64,000 nt of DNA from Pseudomonas capeferrum (GTDB lineage: Bacteria; Pseudomonadota; Gammaproteobacteria; Pseudomonadales; Pseudomonadaceae), in NCBI RefSeq assembly GCF_013523055.1, contig NZ_JAAMQM010000004.1, positions 62,001 to 126,000 on the forward strand. Reading direction: 5' to 3'. The notes under the pieces are model-generated. The model did not search any database, was not told where the DNA came from, and was given only the letters and a program-made list of their open reading frames with translations. Each line of letters begins with the position of its first letter. Positions within the stretch are counted from its first letter, which is position 1. This document shows positions 16,707-24,813 of the stretch, piece after piece. A program made the translations under genes and the position numbers.

Positions 16707-17501
16707 ATGGACATCAAAGATCAACGGCTCGAAATGCGCGTATCTCAGCAACAACTCGACGACCTTGATGAGATTCGCCATTCACTCGACTCGTCCTACA
16801 TCCCTAGTCGCTCAGACGTGGCCCGCACCTTCATCTCAAACGGAATCGAGAGATTTAAGCGCGGAGGTGATGAATCACCAGAGTCGCTTCCTCTGGGCGA
16901 GCGTCTTAGCCTATTTTTTCAGATCTCTCAGTATGAGATGTTCCAGAATGAACCGCCTCGAGGTTCGTCAAGTGATCGAGCCAACAGAATCAGACAAGGC
17001 GACATAGTTAAAACAATATATCTGCGGCAGTTTTTCTGGTTTTTTGAACTCGATGCAAATGCCCTCAGAAAACTCAGCGGTGAACTTCAGAGTGACCACG
17101 TGCTTGCGTTGATAAATAAAGCCCCGAATGCACAGACAGTTAAAAATTTGAATTACGTCGCTGATTTGTTGGAAATGTTCAGATCCATTGACAGGTGCAT
17201 GGATGGCGATAGCGGTGGAGATTCGACTGACGTTATCCAGAAGCTTAGTAAGCGTAATAGTGTACCGCTGAGTTTTTCGGGCTTTGAAGAGTCATCTGGG
17301 CAGCTAAATGAAATGGCTGCAGTGGCCTTGTGGCTAAACGCAGATGATAGAAAACGCTCCCCTAGTACGATGTGGAACAACAGGCATGACACGGAAGTGT
17401 ATACGCGGCTTCTGACAGTTTATCGAGAGCACATGAAACGTGACTCTAGGCTTACTCTCGACACTCTTCAAGATATTATGTTGGATCGAAGCCTGGGTTG
17501 A
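16707..17501 (+). CDS. RHH-YfbU fusion protein
   Basis: 264 residues from the ATG at 16707, with GGGAG five bases upstream. A longer frame from 16650 would run across the operator and is rejected. Residues 1-50 look like a ribbon-helix-helix DNA-binding domain: strand RLEMRVSQQQLDDLDEI, then YIPSRSDVARTFISNGIERF. Residues ~62-264 match the YfbU family: LSLFFQISQYEMF, VADLLEMFRSID, FSGFEESSGQLNEMAAVALWLN and MWNNRHDTEVYTRLLTVY line up with E. coli YfbU landmarks. YfbU has been linked to cell death in E. coli (from memory). The tandem dyads directly upstream suggest autoregulation. It could be a one-protein toxin-antitoxin-like regulator (inference). Confidence 0.75.
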   Translation: MDIKDQRLEMRVSQQQLDDLDEIRHSLDSSYIPSRSDVARTFISNGIERFKRGGDESPESLPLGERLSLFFQISQYEMFQNEPPRGSSSDRANRIRQGDIVKTIYLRQFFWFFELDANALRKLSGELQSDHVLALINKAPNAQTVKNLNYVADLLEMFRSIDRCMDGDSGGDSTDVIQKLSKRNSVPLSFSGFEESSGQLNEMAAVALWLNADDRKRSPSTMWNNRHDTEVYTRLLTVYREHMKRDSRLTLDTLQDIMLDRSLG

Positions 17502-17520
17502 TCTTGCAGCCCTCTTCTGA

Positions 17521-17547
17521 CTCTGTCTTCTTCTTGAGGAGACAGAG
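17521..17547 (+). terminator. hairpin after the YfbU gene
   Basis: CTCTGTCT (17521-17528) pairs with AGACAGAG (17540-17547), 20 bases after the stop codon. No T-run follows, so it is a weak or factor-dependent terminator. Confidence 0.45.
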
Positions 17548-17672
17548 CCGCGAGAAAGGGCTCCTTAGGAAGGGCGACGTAGCGGGTGGACAAGGGTGGT
17601 GATCCCTTTTTCGACTACTACCGGCTCGGAGCATCAAATGGCAAGCCCTATCGGTATAGGGTAGTGCCTGTC

Positions 17673-17917
17673 CTAGATCTGTGCAGATCCATCATCAAGT
17701 GCATTGTTGATCCTGCGCTTAAGGTCGTCAGCAAAAGCTCTAACGACGCACATGGCCTCACGAACCTCTTCCACCGTGAGGTCAATCGGCTCGTCCCTTC
17801 AATCTTGGCGTTAGGATGGACTATGTCATGACGCTTGCCGCAGATACGAGCGATTGGGGCAACCCCTTGAGCCCAGAGCGCTTCAGATTGAGCATTTACA
17901 GGCTGCTTCTTTCCCAA
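17673..17917 (-). pseudogene. relic of a HEPN-domain protein (RHDIVH motif), frameshifted
   Basis: On the minus strand one frame reads ARICGKRHDIVHPNAKIEG and the next frame continues, after one missing base near 17791, as DEPIDLTVEEVREAM, CVVRAFADDLKRRINNALDD and a stop at 17673-17675. Joined, this is the classical C-terminal end of a HEPN/RiboL-PSP domain, including the R-x4-H ribonuclease motif (RHDIVH). A stop codon (TAG) lies immediately upstream of 17917, so the N-terminal part is lost. It is a decayed toxin- or defence-type gene. Confidence 0.65.
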
Positions 17918-18002
17918 CTATAACGCTCTGTCAGTGAGGCTTTGCTTTCTGGGTAACCTGGGACGCAGCGAGGCTCCAGCCACGAGAAAGGGACGTCAGG
18001 GA

Positions 18003-18992
18003 ATGGCCGCAAAAATCATAATCTCCGAAGCGTATTGTGTGGAGCTTGAGGACATCGTTTCCATTTCAGAAGCGCGCAGAGCGTACTTCTCACTGCCCGC
18101 ACCAAGGGCCCGCTTCACCTTCCAGTGCTCGTACGCCGAATGCCTGGCTCTGAAGAAGCCACCCACGATTACCGGGGTAAATTACGCAAGCCTCCCGGAG
18201 GATACGTACAGGGCAGCGCATTTTCGTGACCGTGGTGTGGGTCATGTTGAGGGTTGCCCTTGGCAAGATGACGAGCCTGCTGCAGGCGATGGTGATCAGG
18301 ATGGCGAGGCTTCCGCCAAGGATCGAGAGGCCAAACGAAAACTTCATGATTTCATTGATGAGTTTGACGGAACATCTGTCAAACCGAAGGCGGAATCCGG
18401 CGTCGCGGTGGATGCCGGTACCGAGGCTGCTACACGCCAAGGGCAGGGTTGCCGAGGCGTTGCAAAGGGTAATTCCTTTACCAATAGAAACCGCACGAGC
18501 AGTTTCGTACGACTGGTCGAATACTATCGCAATGCATACAAGGATCTCAGCACGAGCGAGTTTTTCGCTCTCCGTCTGAAGGTTGCCGGTGAAGGCGAGA
18601 TGCCGCTCACGTCCTACTTCCCCAACGTGTCGAAAGCCAATCCAGATCTGCCTCCCCGAGTGATCCAGGGAGGGGCTAGGCTGGAACCGCGCAAGGGTAG
18701 AGGGTTCATGATGTGGTTCATCGGTCGTGTCGAGGGCAAAGGTGTCTACCTTCGAGTGACCAGCGAGGAGATGGATAATTACCGTTTTCGAGGCTTCTTC
18801 AACGACACTCTCGCTCAGGAGGACGCTGACTATTTTCGAGTGTTCGGCTTGGGGCGCCTGGTGCTCTCCGATACCGGCAAAAGCTACAGGCTTGAAGTCG
18901 AAGACCTCAATCACCTGACAATTTTTGCAGCGAAGAAACAGCAGCCAACGCCTGGGTTTGACTCGCGGACTCGTGATGAAACCGACGCATGA
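18003..18992 (+). CDS. hypothetical protein with CoiA-like N-terminal zinc-binding motif
   Basis: 329 residues from the ATG at 18003 (AAGGGA upstream). A longer frame from 17934 is less likely. Near the N-terminus, C42 and C47 (FQCSYAECLALKK) are followed by HFRDRGVGHVEGC with H73, H81 and C85. This ligand pattern is seen in CoiA-like proteins and in other nucleic-acid-associated zinc modules. Residues ~90-160 are acidic and Gln/Glu/Asp-rich, probably a linker. The C-terminal half contains RTSSFVRLVEYYRNAY and a beta-rich stretch ending near the C-terminus. No catalytic motif is recognised. It is followed by a 122-aa gene in the same direction. Confidence 0.65.
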   Translation: MAAKIIISEAYCVELEDIVSISEARRAYFSLPAPRARFTFQCSYAECLALKKPPTITGVNYASLPEDTYRAAHFRDRGVGHVEGCPWQDDEPAAGDGDQDGEASAKDREAKRKLHDFIDEFDGTSVKPKAESGVAVDAGTEAATRQGQGCRGVAKGNSFTNRNRTSSFVRLVEYYRNAYKDLSTSEFFALRLKVAGEGEMPLTSYFPNVSKANPDLPPRVIQGGARLEPRKGRGFMMWFIGRVEGKGVYLRVTSEEMDNYRFRGFFNDTLAQEDADYFRVFGLGRLVLSDTGKSYRLEVEDLNHLTIFAAKKQQPTPGFDSRTRDETDA

Positions 18993-19083
18993 ACTCGCGC
19001 CAGGAAGATACTCGGCTTCGCTAGGCTGACCGATATATCGACGATCTCAATAGCTAGCTTTCTAAACCAGAAGGAATCTAGGA

Positions 19084-19452
19084 ATGAACCAACTGTTTTT
19101 CGAGGAAATCATCCCCCCGATCTCGTCGGCAGAAGGTGCCATCGTCCTGCTTTTTGAAGGCAAAGAACCGGGGCAGCGCATCATCGTAGGTTTTCAAGGA
19201 GTGCTAGGGAAGGATCGCCACCCCATCACGATTCAGCTACCCGACTGGTGTCGGTGGAGCCCCCAGCATGTATCGAGCCTGGACGGTGGCCTGTACAAAT
19301 GGGCACTCCAACCGGCCCAGGAACCCTACTCCATACTCTGGCCTGGGGATGTGCCCCGCGCTGAGTACAAAATCGGCAGTCCGTTAATTCGGGTGTACTT
19401 CGGAGAGGAGCCGCCAGCGCTGACAGGTACGTTGAAGCTAAATCGGTCGTGA
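19084..19452 (+). CDS. hypothetical protein (122 aa)
   Basis: The ATG at 19084 follows AAGGAATCTAGGA, which contains a usable ribosome site. The protein is beta-rich with several Trp and Pro residues (LPDWCRWSPQHV, YSILWPGDVPRAEYKIG) and has no membrane segment or known motif. It is 92 bases downstream of the CoiA-like gene and may be cotranscribed. Function unknown. Confidence 0.6.
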   Translation: MNQLFFEEIIPPISSAEGAIVLLFEGKEPGQRIIVGFQGVLGKDRHPITIQLPDWCRWSPQHVSSLDGGLYKWALQPAQEPYSILWPGDVPRAEYKIGSPLIRVYFGEEPPALTGTLKLNRS

Positions 19453-19642
19453 CTCTAGTATCTGTTGAACATCGAGGACGGAAGGCTGGGTTCGCAATAT
19501 AAGGTTACACATCACGTGACCTGCTGCGACCTTGGTGCAGAGGTCAGCTTGCCCGATTTCGCCTTAACATATTGTTTCAAATGGCGATGTCTTCCTGTAC
19601 GAACTCGCCGCGCTGTACTCGGATTCAAAGGAACCCTGTCGT

Positions 19643-21289
19643 ATGCAATCAGCTTATACCGTACTAATCCTGCTGATGCTCGTGAGCGTCTCCAAGTTGG
19701 TCGGGAGGGTGCTTCCCATTCCACTGCCCCTCGTGCAGATCGGTGCTGGTGCGCTGTTGGCTTGGCCGACCTTGGGTTTTCACGTTGCGCTGAACCCTGA
19801 GCTGTTCCTCTTCCTGTTCCTCCCGCCATTGCTGTTCGCTGACGGTTGGCGTATTCCGAAGCGCGAACTATGGCGCATTCGAGGCCCGGTTGTGGCTCTG
19901 GCGGTTGGGTTGGTGTTGTTCACCGTCGTCGGCGCCGGCTACTTCATTCACTGGATTTTGCCGAGCATTCCACTACCGGTCGCTTTCGCGCTGGCGGCAG
20001 TACTCTCGCCAACGGATGCCGTGGCGGTATCAGCTATCGCACAGGGACGGTTGCCAACCCCCCTCATGAATATGCTGCAAGGCGAAGCGCTGCTCAATGA
20101 TGCATCGGGTCTGGTGACGTTCAAGTTCGCGCTGGCTGCAGCCATTACGGGCGTGTTCTCATTGGCCGATGCGAGCGTGACGTTCCTATTGGTCGCGCTG
20201 GGCGGCCTTGCGGTGGGTGTTGCTCTGAGCTGGCTGCTTGGCCGACTGCGCATGTGGATGATTGCCCGAGGCTGGGATGACCCAGCGACCCATGTGGTGT
20301 TCATGCTACTGCTGCCATTCGCTGCCTATGTGTTGGCCGAGCGCTTGGGCGTGTCGGGCATCCTGTCGGCTGTGGCTGCGGGCATGATGCAGAGCTGGCT
20401 CGACCTGTTGCCGCGACAGACCAGCACTCGTCTGCTCAATCGTAGTGTCTGGTCACTCCTCGAATTTGCTTTCAACGGACTCATATTTCTAATCTTGGGC
20501 TTGCAGCTGCCCGATATCATCAAGGCTGTCGTCAGTCACGAAACGTCCTTGTGGCCCACACTCGCATACCGCTGCCTGGACGTACTTGCGATCTTCGCGG
20601 TGCTGATTATGCTGCGCTTCGTTTGGGTGCAGAGCATCTGGCGTGGGATCGGGGTGGTTCGCCGCTGGCGGGGCAGGCCCGAACTGTTACTCGTACCGAC
20701 CGCGCGCTCATGTTGGCTGCTGACACTTGGCGGTGTGCGAGGGGCGGTGACCTTGGCTGGCGTTATGTCGGTGCCACTGTTGATCGCGCCTGGTGCCTCG
20801 TTCCCGGAGCGTGATCTGCTGATCTTCATCGCGGCTGGGGTGATACTTCTGTCGCTGATTTCGGCCTGTATCACGTTGCCTGTATTGCTGCGCGGGGTAG
20901 ACAAGAGTCCAGATGAAACCCTGCAGCAGGAAGTCCAAGAGGCCCGGAAGCTCACCGCCGAAGCAGCCATTCATGCGCTGGAGGCGGAGGAGGTTGTTGA
21001 GGCAGGTACGGCGCCGGATGCTGCTCAGGCCGCTATGGCTACTGAGCTGAAGGGGCGCTTGATGGCCGAGTACCGTGAGGAGCTGGAGAGCTACAACGAC
21101 ACCGCTGAAGCGCGTGCGCTGGCACAGCAGATGGATCAGCTAGAGCGCCGCTTGCGGCTGAAGGCTTTGCGTGCCCAGCGCCTGGAGCTCTACAACCTGC
21201 ACCGTAAGCACCTGGTCGGTGATGAAGTGGTACGCGAAGTCTTGGGTGAGTTGGATATGAGCGAGGCGAATCTGGGGCACGGGAGGTAA
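19643..21289 (+). CDS. Na+/H+ antiporter, CPA1/NhaP type, intact copy
   Basis: 548 residues with an AAGGA site before the ATG. About 12 membrane segments occupy residues 1-410, including the CPA1 ion-binding region LSPTDAVAVSAIAQG and, further on, GEALLNDASGLVTFKF (the ND motif). A ~140-residue cytoplasmic tail rich in Ala/Glu/Arg (EELESYNDTAEA, RRLRLKALRAQRLELY) follows. From residue ~279 (G at 20477) onward it is closely similar, though not identical, to the truncated gene at 31759-32571. It is less GC-rich than that fragment and sits among accessory genes. I read it as the copy, or the 3' half, delivered by the island that disrupted the native gene. Confidence 0.93.
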   Translation: MQSAYTVLILLMLVSVSKLVGRVLPIPLPLVQIGAGALLAWPTLGFHVALNPELFLFLFLPPLLFADGWRIPKRELWRIRGPVVALAVGLVLFTVVGAGYFIHWILPSIPLPVAFALAAVLSPTDAVAVSAIAQGRLPTPLMNMLQGEALLNDASGLVTFKFALAAAITGVFSLADASVTFLLVALGGLAVGVALSWLLGRLRMWMIARGWDDPATHVVFMLLLPFAAYVLAERLGVSGILSAVAAGMMQSWLDLLPRQTSTRLLNRSVWSLLEFAFNGLIFLILGLQLPDIIKAVVSHETSLWPTLAYRCLDVLAIFAVLIMLRFVWVQSIWRGIGVVRRWRGRPELLLVPTARSCWLLTLGGVRGAVTLAGVMSVPLLIAPGASFPERDLLIFIAAGVILLSLISACITLPVLLRGVDKSPDETLQQEVQEARKLTAEAAIHALEAEEVVEAGTAPDAAQAAMATELKGRLMAEYREELESYNDTAEARALAQQMDQLERRLRLKALRAQRLELYNLHRKHLVGDEVVREVLGELDMSEANLGHGR

Positions 21290-21834
21290 TCGCGGCGCCC
21301 GAAGGGCTCGGCCTCACCTGGGTTTAAGGGCGTTGAGGCTGCCGCTGGCAGCATGTCAAAAGCGAACCTTGATGGCAGCCCAGCCTAAACCCAGACTGGC
21401 TTGCTGGGTTGGTCAGCAAAGCCAGCTCAACGCTTTGTATGACTCGAACCAAGCTCGCGGAGGTCATTCGCATGATCATTGGCAATCCGATCAAGCGTTT
21501 CCTGTCTCAAGAACGCGGGCCGTTTTCGAGTTTGTTTATGGTCGTAAGCATCAGAGACCTGCTTCTCGTTTTCCTTGCTCGTTTCTTTAGTCATTGGTCG
21601 GCCTTCGGTTTGAGGTCAATGAAGCAAGGAAGACTGCTGGCCGTCTTCCGGCTGCGTGCAGGAAGGTTGACCACGATGGACTCATTGAAAGCACGCGAAG
21701 CATGAGCTAATGTGGAGCTGAAACCCAACACCGGAGAGAGCTCATGACCCACCGCGAAGAAGACTGGATTTAGTTCTGACAGGGAAGCCATAGGTGCTGC
21801 TATCACTTGCTGCCCAAGCACGGTGTTGCCACTC
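21290..21834. other. intergenic stretch without a convincing gene
   Basis: About 545 bases. A short frame with a good ribosome site (GGAGAGAGCTC before an ATG at 21744) stops after nine codons and looks like the decayed start of a lost gene. Other frames in the stretch lack ribosome sites. No repeat or RNA gene is recognised. Confidence 0.4.
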
Positions 21835-22158
21835 TCAGAGCGATCTCAGCAAGCTCTCCAGCATCCCATGCTCCCAAGTGCTGAGCAGGGCAATCGGATC
21901 TGTCCCGTATCGATCTCCAGAGTCGAAACACCAAATCCTCCCATCCGGACTTTCGCAACGCTCGCAGTAGTCCAGCTCATCACAGTCATTGAAAATGGTG
22001 ATGCGCCACCCCTCGATGTCGATCACGAAAAGGCCGACAAACATCTCTTCCCAAGTTTTCGGCCCGGCCTTTCGCATCTGGCTTCGACCGAATACCGCCT
22101 GCCGCAGAACCTGAGAAACCTCACGTGCTGTGAGTGAGTTCACTCCGTCCTCGATCAT
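21835..22158 (-). CDS. DUF7693-like hypothetical protein
   Basis: 107 residues from the ATG at 22158, which overlaps the stop of the upstream antitoxin-like gene (ATGA). A GTG six codons in (VNSLTAREVSQVL) is an alternative start preceded by GAGGACGGA. The core FVIDIEGWRITIFNDCDELDY, followed by CERCESPDGR and LSTWEHGMLESLL, matches a small Pseudomonas family that I recall as DUF7693. No enzymatic motif is present. Coupling to a Phd-like gene suggests a paired role, perhaps as a toxin-antitoxin-like partner (inference). Confidence 0.65.
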   Translation of the reverse strand: MIEDGVNSLTAREVSQVLRQAVFGRSQMRKAGPKTWEEMFVGLFVIDIEGWRITIFNDCDELDYCERCESPDGRIWCFDSGDRYGTDPIALLSTWEHGMLESLLRSL

Positions 22159-22400
22159 GCCCTTCGTCCTCGATCACGGCTTAAGGCTGTGGCGCAGCTG
22201 GTAAGCTTGTTTTGCAGGGGAGTACAAATGTTCTCCTCTTGGAGAAAGCCAGACTTAGGAGTGTTCCAGTGCTCAGGCGCGTCCATCAGCAGGTAGGGTT
22301 TCCCGTGCCTGGTGATGATGAATGAATGCCCTTTGACCACTAGCGCGGCGAGTCGTCGAAAGCGTCGTCGCGCCTGGCTGAGGCTGATGATTGTGGGCAC
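22155..22400 (-). CDS. Phd/YefM-like antitoxin-type protein
   Basis: 81 residues from the GTG at 22400, supported by GGGAGG seven bases upstream. The segment PTIISLSQARRRFRRLAALV then FIITRHGKPYLLMDAPEHW has the Phd/YefM pattern: an SLSQAR start, a helix, then ITRHGKP-hydrophobic. The family binds DNA as a dimer and neutralises a toxin through its C-terminus. Downstream, in a 4-base overlap, lies a DUF7693-like gene instead of a Doc, RelE or PIN toxin, so either the partner is unusual or this is an orphan regulator. Confidence 0.65.
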   Translation of the reverse strand: MPTIISLSQARRRFRRLAALVVKGHSFIITRHGKPYLLMDAPEHWNTPKSGFLQEENICTPLQNKLTSCATALSRDRGRRA

Positions 22401-22991
22401 GAGCTTTCCTCCCGCATGGCTGTTGCCGTCGAGCATAGGGGAGAGCGTACACCCCCCCTGTTGCTGAGTTGCTTACCAGGCGCACTGCACCGCTCGCGTA
22501 GCAGTGGATAGAGTCGTTGAACTCTGTGAGAGTGATCTAGGGCGGCGTGTCCATATTCATAGTGTGCTGATTTTAAACTTTTGGCGGGGCAAAATATTGC
22601 AACTGTTGAGAAGCATTGATGAAGGCTATCAAGCGTTGATGTCGCTGTCGAGTCAACTTAAGAGTATGCAGTTAGCATACCATTAGTTGCGCTAGACAAT
22701 ATTGGTTGGGGTGGTAATAATTGTGAGGTTTAATATTTTTGATATTGCTCGTCACAGGACGTGCTGAAGGGAAGATTGCGAAGAAATCTGGTCTCGATGG
22801 CATTGGCTGCAGAGTGAGAAGGCTAGTGACATGGTGTGAACGTTTCGCCGTAGTCGCTGCCGGCAACCGAAGCGCGCAGGCGCGAGGATAGACGCCGGTA
22901 GGGCAGAGACACCGCCACCTTGCCGAGCTGCTCGTTTAACGACAGCCGACCCGCCAGGGGGGGCCGATCACGACAAATTTTTGGAGCACCT
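22401..22991. other. intergenic stretch without a convincing gene
   Basis: About 590 bases, AT-richer around 22560-22760. A 60-codon frame (22504-22686, GTG start) and a 64-codon minus-strand frame (22672-22866) have no ribosome site or recognisable motif. It should contain divergent promoters for the antitoxin-like gene to the left and the small genes to the right. Confidence 0.4.
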
Positions 22992-23210
22992 ATGAGCAGA
23001 GACGCGAAGGACTCGGTGTACTGCAGCATCCAAATGCCCATAGCCAAGGGCCGAGAATTCCTTGAACTGTTTGCAAAGCTCCGCGCCTCCGGTGCTCACC
23101 CATCGCTCGACTCCGTATTGGAGGAAGCCGAAGGCGAGTTGGAGATGTCAATTGAGTTCGTCGAACGCATGCTTGCTGGGGATGGCGGGCGTGATCGCCA
23201 ATTCCACTAG
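22992..23210 (+). CDS. small hypothetical protein (72 aa)
   Basis: The ATG at 22992 has TTGGAGC a few bases upstream. The product (MSRDAKDSVYCSIQMPIAKG... to the C-terminal MLAGDGGRDRQFH) is helical and acidic with no known motif. It overlaps the next gene, which starts at 23182, by 29 bases, so the two are probably coupled. Function unknown. Confidence 0.55.
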   Translation: MSRDAKDSVYCSIQMPIAKGREFLELFAKLRASGAHPSLDSVLEEAEGELEMSIEFVERMLAGDGGRDRQFH

Positions 23211-23622
23211 GGGCAACGCTTTGGCCAGTTATGATTCGCTCCATGCACTTGAATGCCGGCGGCGGAGGGCATTATGGGTTCTCGCTCATCTAGACCCTGG
23301 GGATCCAAGAGCACTATGTGTTTTGAGGGTGCTAGACGAAATTGACCAGGTGGAACAAGCTTGGCTGGGGCCTGGTCGAGTCACCACCGTTGAAGAGGTT
23401 GCGAATCAGATAGTGTCTGAGTCTCATCCGATTGGGACATCTATCGTGCGGGACGACGCTATTCCGGAGCCGTGGCGAGAGCGCTTCTTATGCGCAAGCG
23501 TGGGCTCAACTCGGGTTGCCGAAGGTGCTTATTTGCATGACTGGCAGAAGTTTATTTTAAAATGGCCGAAGGAAATGGCGCATCTTGACCGCCACAGAGC
23601 TGTCTGTGACCGGAAGGGTTAG
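23182..23622 (+). CDS. hypothetical protein (146 aa)
   Basis: Starts inside the end of the preceding small gene (ATG 23182; a GTG at 23191 is possible). The sequence is mostly helical at first (YDSLHALECRRRRALWVLAHL, then VLDEIDQVEQAW) and ends with a basic region (LDRHRAVCDRKG). No membrane segment, catalytic motif or family is recognised. It belongs to a two-gene unit with the 72-aa gene. Confidence 0.5.
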   Translation: MAGVIANSTRGNALASYDSLHALECRRRRALWVLAHLDPGDPRALCVLRVLDEIDQVEQAWLGPGRVTTVEEVANQIVSESHPIGTSIVRDDAIPEPWRERFLCASVGSTRVAEGAYLHDWQKFILKWPKEMAHLDRHRAVCDRKG

Positions 23623-23658
23623 CAGGTGTTGCGGTGATTTACGCTTTTCGAAGCAAGC

Positions 23659-23757
23659 GGAGCGCGCAGCCAGGGATGGCGAAGGCGTGAGGATGAAAGC
23701 CCAACGGGCCGAGCCCCTAGGGCTCGGTTTACGACAGCCGTCCCTCCAGGGCACGCC
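23659..23757. repeat. structured palindromic element, possible dispersed Pseudomonas repeat
   Basis: CCGAGCCC (23709-23716) pairs perfectly with GGGCTCGG (23720-23727) around a 3-base loop and is followed by TTT. Outside it, AGGGATGGC at ~23662-23670 can pair with GCCGTCCCT at ~23738-23746 (one G-U). GGCGTG at ~23673 can also pair with CACGCC at ~23752. The layered pairing looks like a conserved intergenic repeat or RNA. It also lies between convergent genes, where it could act as a terminator. Confidence 0.5.
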
Positions 23758-23769
23758 TAGACTTAGATT

Positions 23770-24594
23770 TTAGCCAGCGTCCTTCGCAAAGACTCTTCCC
23801 CAATCTCGAGCCACCAGGTCTGTACACGCAGTCGGTGCGCCACCAAAACATCGTTGAGACACCTGAAGCATTTCGGCCTCTGTTTGGTACCTGATTGGAT
23901 TTCCATCCTCGTCAACCAGCACACCTTTGGCGCCAATCAGCAAGGCATGACCGGCCACGACATCGTGGGCAGAAACAGGGTAAAGCGATATACCGCATAC
24001 TCCGTCTCCTGCAGCAACCTTGGCCAGCCTGTACGCAATCGACGGCATGGGGTAAAAATCACTAGGCTCACATAGCTCTTGGTTTATCTGCGGCTTGTTG
24101 CTGGCAGCTGAGCTCACCATTACAAGGCTCGATTTGGACAGCTGCTGCTTGGATAGATCTACGTAGACAGGCGATCCGTTTCTCAGCAAATGATTCATAC
24201 CTGCAGCCCAAGCGATACAATCCGAGGCATTCTCAGCAGTGACTGGTGCATGCACTACCCCAAGCACAGGCTTACCGTCGTGGAGCAATCCCACAGATAT
24301 GGCAGACCCATCACGGCCGTTCAAGAAATCGGTGGTGCCGTCGTTCGGGTCGACGACCCAGCAAAAAGGAGAACCTGTAAGAACATGACCGGTCTCTTCC
24401 CCCCACCAGTCGCAATCCAAGAGCACTAGCAGCTCGGCACGCAGCAGAGCCTCGATTTCGACATCAATTTCTGCTTTGTCGCCTGATCCTCTACGGCCAC
24501 CTAGACGAGCGCATTCCTGTGCCAACAAGACACCCGCTCGCTCAACGGTCTCGATCACTTGATTGAGGATGTGCTGTAGCGATCGATTAGTCAT
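23770..24594 (-). CDS. inositol-monophosphatase-family phosphatase (CysQ-like)
   Basis: 274 residues of the Mg2+-dependent, Li+-sensitive phosphatase superfamily. Metal ligands are visible in WGEE (64-67) and DPNDGTTD (82-89, the DPxDGT motif), plus D211 in SAHDVVAG, where many members have W-D. CysQ hydrolyses 3'-phosphoadenosine 5'-phosphate to AMP. Other members dephosphorylate inositol phosphates or fructose bisphosphate, and the substrate is not decided by sequence. Its start overlaps a 33-aa frame (ATGA). It is not beside sulfur-assimilation genes, so an accessory role is likely. Confidence 0.8.
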   Translation of the reverse strand: MTNRSLQHILNQVIETVERAGVLLAQECARLGGRRGSGDKAEIDVEIEALLRAELLVLLDCDWWGEETGHVLTGSPFCWVVDPNDGTTDFLNGRDGSAISVGLLHDGKPVLGVVHAPVTAENASDCIAWAAGMNHLLRNGSPVYVDLSKQQLSKSSLVMVSSAASNKPQINQELCEPSDFYPMPSIAYRLAKVAAGDGVCGISLYPVSAHDVVAGHALLIGAKGVLVDEDGNPIRYQTEAEMLQVSQRCFGGAPTACTDLVARDWGRVFAKDAG

Positions 24595-24692
24595 GGGTGG
24601 GCTTCAACCGTGAAGTAATATTGCTCTGCAGTTTGATACAGATGATCAGGCTTTACCATCTGTCTGGCATAGTCTTTCTCAGCTTCAGACAT
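24591..24692 (-). CDS. short frame, probable C-terminal remnant coupled to the phosphatase gene
   Basis: A 33-codon frame (MSEAEKDYARQMVKPDHLYQ, then a C-terminal YYFTVEAHP) whose stop overlaps the phosphatase start as ATGA. Coding-like sequence continues a little upstream (LHFGNNKIR) to a stop near 24,725. It looks like the tail of a longer protein cut off at or near the edge of the recombinase module. It may also be a genuine small coupling peptide. Confidence 0.35.
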   Translation of the reverse strand: MSEAEKDYARQMVKPDHLYQTAEQYYFTVEAHP

Positions 24693-24813
24693 CCGTATTT
24701 TGTTGTTGCCAAAATGGAGATCCTAAGTCTATAACGTGAACTGTCAGTTTACAGCTCATATGTCGTCCTAAACGATTCGGCTAAGACGCCCAGCGTGAAG
24801 GTTCCGTTTATGC

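Noticed and set aside
21409..21705. 98-codon plus-strand frame after the intact antiporter
   Set aside because: No ribosome site or recognisable domain. Composition looks non-coding.
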